Positions 60,842 through 64,000 of a stretch of 64,000 bases of DNA are shown in pieces; the stretch's first letter is position 1, and each line of letters starts with the position of its first letter. Source of the stretch: Fructobacillus apis. GTDB taxonomy: Bacteria; Bacillota; Bacilli; Lactobacillales; Lactobacillaceae. The translations under genes and the position numbers were made by a program. A model generated the notes under the pieces. It was not told the DNA's origin. It saw only the letters and a list, made by a program, of their open reading frames with translations, and searched no databases. The stretch is taken from contig NZ_JAMWYK010000002.1 in assembly GCF_023893635.1 (NCBI RefSeq), forward strand, positions 124,001 through 188,000. Reading direction: 5' to 3'.

Positions 60842-63091
60842 TTGAGAAAATTGACTTTCAAAAAGCCGGACTGGTACTTAATCGGGATTCTCCTACTCGC
60901 AGTATTTTTGTACGGTTGGGGAATCTGGGATGCTGGTTCCGCAAATTCTTATTACACAGCAGCCATCACGTCAATGACGCAGTCATGGCATAACTTCTGG
61001 TACGGTGCCTTTGATCCGGCCGGCTTCATCACGGTGGATAAACCACCAATCGCCCTTTGGTTCATGGCCGCTTCAGCGAAGCTGTTTGGCATCCACGGTT
61101 GGTCAATCGTTTTGCCGTCAGTCCTTGCGGGTGTCGGTTCGGTTTACCTCCTTTACCGTCTGTTGGCAAAGCGCTTCGGCGTTTGGGCGGGTCGGTTGGC
61201 GGCCCTCGTCATGACGCTGACGCCAACGGTGGTGGCAAACTCACGAACGAATAACATGGACGCGATTTTGGTGTTCTTCCTCCTGCTTGCTGTCTATGTG
61301 TTGACACGGGCGGTGGCTCGTAAAAATTTATGGTTAGTGCTTGGCGCGTTTGCCATTATTGGCGTAGCTTTTAACATCAAGATGCTCCAAGCATTCATGA
61401 TTTTACCAGCGATGTTTTTCTACTTTATCATTGCTACAAAGGTTAAAGGGTCTAAGAAAACGCTCTGGCTGCTCGCAGCCATCGCTTCTCTCGGCCTCTT
61501 CACCGTCGCCTACCCGGCCACGGTTGACTCGGCCTCGAAAACGTCACGCCCCTACATTGGATCTTCTCAGACCAACTCCTTAATGGAGTTGGCCTTTGGC
61601 TACAATGGAACAGAGCGTCTTCTCGGACAAACGTCTGGAACGGGCGGTTCCTTCTCCGGAATGGGAAAGAACAGCAAACAATCCAAGCAAGGAAATGGGC
61701 AAGCAACCATTCCAAAAAATAACTCACAAGGAAACTCAAACAATAACAACAGCAATAACAACACAAGCAACCAGGCGAACAACAACGGTTCAAACAGTAC
61801 AAACACAAACAACACTGTAAACAGCAACAATAGCTCAAACACAACAAATAACAGCACCCAAACACCACCTAGCGGAGCGCCAAACGGACAAGGTAAAAAC
61901 AGTTCAAACGGTGCTCCAAACCCACCGAGCGGTTCAACAAAAGGCAAGCCATCCGGTACGCCACCTTCTGGTAAGATCGGCAACCCTGGTCAAAACGGTA
62001 AGGGTGGTCCAAAACAAAAGGGCGGTCCTGGTAAGGGTGGCATGGGCGGTGGAAACTCTGCCTTTGCCATCGGTTCAGCCGGTCCGTTCCGACTCTTCCA
62101 GTCGGACTTAGGATCACAAATTGGTTGGTTCCTCCCCTTTGCCTTCCTTGGAATGGGAACGGGTCTCTGGGCCTTCCGTAATAAGCAAAACAAGTGGTAC
62201 CAGCTAAGCAAACGACAACAAGAGACGTTGCTCTGGTCCGGCTGGTTCGTTCCGGTCTACGGCTTCTTCTCCGTCGCTTCCTTCTTCCACCCTTACTACA
62301 CCATCATGTTGGCGCCGGCCATCGCAGCCTTGACGGCCATCGCCGTTGTGGCAACGGTAAAGATGGTGAAGGAAGGCACCAAAAATGAACGACTCGTTGC
62401 GAAGGGCTTTATGGGCCTCACCATAGTCGGAACGGCGGCTCTCCAGGCATACTATGCTTGGTCCTACTACCCAGTCGTTGCCATTACCATTGTTGTGATG
62501 GCAATCGCAGCAACCGCCCTGCTCGTCATCCCCAATCCAATTAACAAGCAAATCAAAATCGCTTCCGCCATTTTGGTTCTCTCCCTGCTTTCAGGATTCT
62601 GGGCGTTGACGCCAACGCTTTCGCACAACTCCGCAGCCATCCCAGCTGCCAGCCCAAGCTTACTGAGCCAAAAGGGTTCTTCTGACATGGGTGGTCAAGT
62701 GGATAGCGAACTTCTCTCATACGTCGAAAAGAATCAGGAAAAAGCAAAGTACCTCTTCGCCACGACGGATTCGAACTCCGCTTCTGGTTACATCATCAAA
62801 TCCAAGAAGGCCGTCATGGCGCTTGGTGGATACAACGGTACCGATCCGACGATGACACTTTCTCAGTTTAAGAAGCTGGTGAAATCTGGTGAACTCCGCT
62901 ACTTCGTTGTTGGAAACACCAAGTCTTCAACGGGTAACATCGCAAAGATTCTCTCATGGGTTCAAGAAAACGGCACGCAAGTGACTTATTCAAACACTTC
63001 AAAGAACAACAGCAACCAACAGCAAGGACCACAAATGGGTGGTGGCTCTGGAAACAGCACGCTCTACGACCTCTCAAGCCTTGCAAAATAA
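60842..63091 (+). CDS. GT39-family glycosyltransferase (YkcB-like) with Asn/Gly-rich insert
   Basis: 749 residues from TTG 60842, 8 bases after AAGGAGG; the frame reaches further left without a ribosome site. Polytopic (about 11 helices) with FITVDKPPIALWFMAASAKL, the first-loop motif of ArnT/PMT-like enzymes that use polyprenyl-phosphate sugars. Residues 264-402 are a low-complexity outside segment: first Gln/Asn/Ser/Thr-rich, then Pro/Gly/Lys-rich. The C-terminus has a second Asn/Gln-rich patch. Paired with the GT2 gene 15 bases on, as in ykcB-ykcC. It probably glycosylates an envelope polymer or protein. Confidence 0.88.
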   Translation: MRKLTFKKPDWYLIGILLLAVFLYGWGIWDAGSANSYYTAAITSMTQSWHNFWYGAFDPAGFITVDKPPIALWFMAASAKLFGIHGWSIVLPSVLAGVGSVYLLYRLLAKRFGVWAGRLAALVMTLTPTVVANSRTNNMDAILVFFLLLAVYVLTRAVARKNLWLVLGAFAIIGVAFNIKMLQAFMILPAMFFYFIIATKVKGSKKTLWLLAAIASLGLFTVAYPATVDSASKTSRPYIGSSQTNSLMELAFGYNGTERLLGQTSGTGGSFSGMGKNSKQSKQGNGQATIPKNNSQGNSNNNNSNNNTSNQANNNGSNSTNTNNTVNSNNSSNTTNNSTQTPPSGAPNGQGKNSSNGAPNPPSGSTKGKPSGTPPSGKIGNPGQNGKGGPKQKGGPGKGGMGGGNSAFAIGSAGPFRLFQSDLGSQIGWFLPFAFLGMGTGLWAFRNKQNKWYQLSKRQQETLLWSGWFVPVYGFFSVASFFHPYYTIMLAPAIAALTAIAVVATVKMVKEGTKNERLVAKGFMGLTIVGTAALQAYYAWSYYPVVAITIVVMAIAATALLVIPNPINKQIKIASAILVLSLLSGFWALTPTLSHNSAAIPAASPSLLSQKGSSDMGGQVDSELLSYVEKNQEKAKYLFATTDSNSASGYIIKSKKAVMALGGYNGTDPTMTLSQFKKLVKSGELRYFVVGNTKSSTGNIAKILSWVQENGTQVTYSNTSKNNSNQQQGPQMGGGSGNSTLYDLSSLAK

Positions 63092-63106
63092 CGAAAGGAG
63101 TCGCAT

Positions 63107-64000
63107 ATGAGGACACAGACGCAAAAAGCCCCCACTCTGGCGCTGATTCTTCCGGCCTATAACGAAGAAGAAGGCCTCATTCAGACCGTTGTGAAGCTCG
63201 GCCAAATAAAGGATCGTCTGCTCGCACACGATGCCATCGCAGAAGACTCCTACATTCTAATCGTCGATGATGGATCGAAGGACGAGACCTACAAGGTGAT
63301 GAAATCACTTCAATCAACGACAGCAGACATCAAAACAGTTAAACTCTCCCGTAATTTTGGACACCAAAACGCCTTAATGGCCGGTCTCCAAGAATCGGTG
63401 GCAAGCTCGGATATGACGATTACGCTAGACGCCAACTTGCAGGACAATCCGGACATCATCGAAGAGATGGTGACCAAGTACCGCAAGGGTTTTGACATTG
63501 TTTACGCCGTTCGTTCGAACCGGGAAAACGACACCTGGTTTAAGAAGAACTCGGCGGAAGCCTTCTACAAATTCGCGGCTTGGTTGGGTGTCGAACTTGT
63601 TCCAAACCACGCGGATTTCCGCCTGATGTCAAAACGGGCGGTCCAGGCGCTGCTCAGCATGCCGGAACGTAATCTCTTTCTTCGGGCCATGGTCCCAAGG
63701 ATTGGGTACCCGCAAACCACTGTGGAATACGTTCGCGGGGTGCGCAAGGCTGGTGAATCAAAGTATCCCCTTAAAAAGATGCTCGCCTTTGCCGTCGATG
63801 GCATCACATCCTTTTCGGTCAAACCGCTTCAGTTACTCTTTTACCTGGGGCTCGTCATCTCTTCTGTGGCGGGCATCGAAATCACCTACACCTTGGTTCA
63901 AAAGGCCATTGGTGATCCAACCGCTGGTTGGTCCTCCCTCATGATTTCGATTTGGTTACTCGGTGGTTTAAACCTCACCGCTTTTGGTATTATCGGCACC
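63107..64000 (+). CDS. GT2 polyprenyl-phosphate glycosyltransferase (YkcC/GtrB-like), 3' truncated by window edge
   Basis: ATG 63107 with GAAAGGAG upstream; the frame is open to the right edge (298 codons). ALILPAYNEEEG, LIVDDGSKDET and LSRNFGHQNALMAGL are GT2 signatures; two membrane helices begin near residue 240. The metal motif usually DADLQD reads LDANLQDNPD here, Asn in place of the second Asp. Such enzymes charge undecaprenyl phosphate with a sugar for the neighbouring GT39. Confidence 0.88.
   Translation, partial: MRTQTQKAPTLALILPAYNEEEGLIQTVVKLGQIKDRLLAHDAIAEDSYILIVDDGSKDETYKVMKSLQSTTADIKTVKLSRNFGHQNALMAGLQESVASSDMTITLDANLQDNPDIIEEMVTKYRKGFDIVYAVRSNRENDTWFKKNSAEAFYKFAAWLGVELVPNHADFRLMSKRAVQALLSMPERNLFLRAMVPRIGYPQTTVEYVRGVRKAGESKYPLKKMLAFAVDGITSFSVKPLQLLFYLGLVISSVAGIEITYTLVQKAIGDPTAGWSSLMISIWLLGGLNLTAFGIIGT

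Noticed and set aside
61500-61983. Cys/Leu-rich open frames antisense to the GT39 low-complexity region
   Set aside because: Direct consequence of the AAC/GGT repeats on the sense strand; no start signals.
1-64000. CRISPR arrays, insertion sequences, rRNA operons
   Set aside because: No regularly spaced repeats, transposase genes or rRNA sequence were seen on either strand.

Overview
The window is chromosomal DNA from a low-to-medium GC Gram-positive bacterium, most likely a heterofermentative lactic acid bacterium of the Weissella/Leuconostoc/Fructobacillus branch of Lactobacillaceae. Pointers are a complete D-alanylation operon (dltXABCD), MurT/GatD, a FemABX peptide-bridge transferase, Rex, a class Ib ribonucleotide reductase, a D-2-hydroxyacid dehydrogenase, an acpS-alr-mazF cluster and a MutY without an iron-sulfur cluster. 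The genus is an inference; no rRNA is present to settle it.

Positions 1-3.6 kb are AT-rich and look like the integrase end of an integrated element, probably a prophage lysogeny module. They hold a left-truncated DUF4041/GIY-YIG gene, a membrane-anchored OB-fold protein, an Abi_2 (AbiD/AbiF-type) HEPN protein preceded by a compact small RNA, and a tyrosine recombinase that stops beside a tRNA-Thr gene. From there on the DNA is ordinary chromosome: tRNA-Thr and tRNA-Leu, an AI-2E-type permease with mutY, a 47-residue basic protein, a PAP2 phosphatase, the class Ib RNR genes (nrdH-nrdE, then nrdI-nrdF) with structured non-coding DNA between and upstream, a CorC/HlyC protein, a UvrA-like ABC protein, a histidine phosphatase, hflX, tRNA-Gln and tRNA-Tyr, an MMPL transporter with a divergent TetR regulator, a CPBP protease, DUF805 and HAD proteins.

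From 24 to 35 kb there is a dense translation and cell-wall block. It contains femX-rex; tsaB-rimI-GNAT-tsaD and, further upstream, tdk-prfA-prmC-tsaC (Sua5), so most of the t6A tRNA-modification pathway is clustered here; a single ptsH (HPr) with a cre-like site in its promoter; and murT-gatD on the other strand. A free-standing structured RNA candidate follows at 35.06-35.17 kb, opposite a KimA-type potassium importer. Then come a MetF-like protein, a thioredoxin-like protein, a two-component system with a PDZ-less HtrA, and mazF-alr-acpS.

From 43 to 51.9 kb the cell envelope dominates. The operon dltX-A-B-C-D runs leftward. Divergent from it are a degenerate PTS-EIIC-like membrane protein, a DUF915 alpha/beta hydrolase, a TPM-domain protein and LemA. 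From 52 kb on come an AEC transporter with a D-2-hydroxyacid dehydrogenase, an SDR, a TetR-controlled DHA2 efflux pump with DUF4811, a LysR-controlled APC permease, and at the right edge a GT39/GT2 pair (YkcB/YkcC-like), the GT39 carrying a very long Asn/Gly-rich insert.

The most promising unusual signals are the Abi_2 gene whose Shine-Dalgarno sits inside the terminator stem of its own upstream RNA (1.4-2.5 kb); two unassigned plus-strand structured RNA candidates (8.83-9.01 kb and 35.06-35.17 kb); loss of metal-binding cysteines in both MutY and MurT; and the EIIC-like/DUF915 pair beside dlt.
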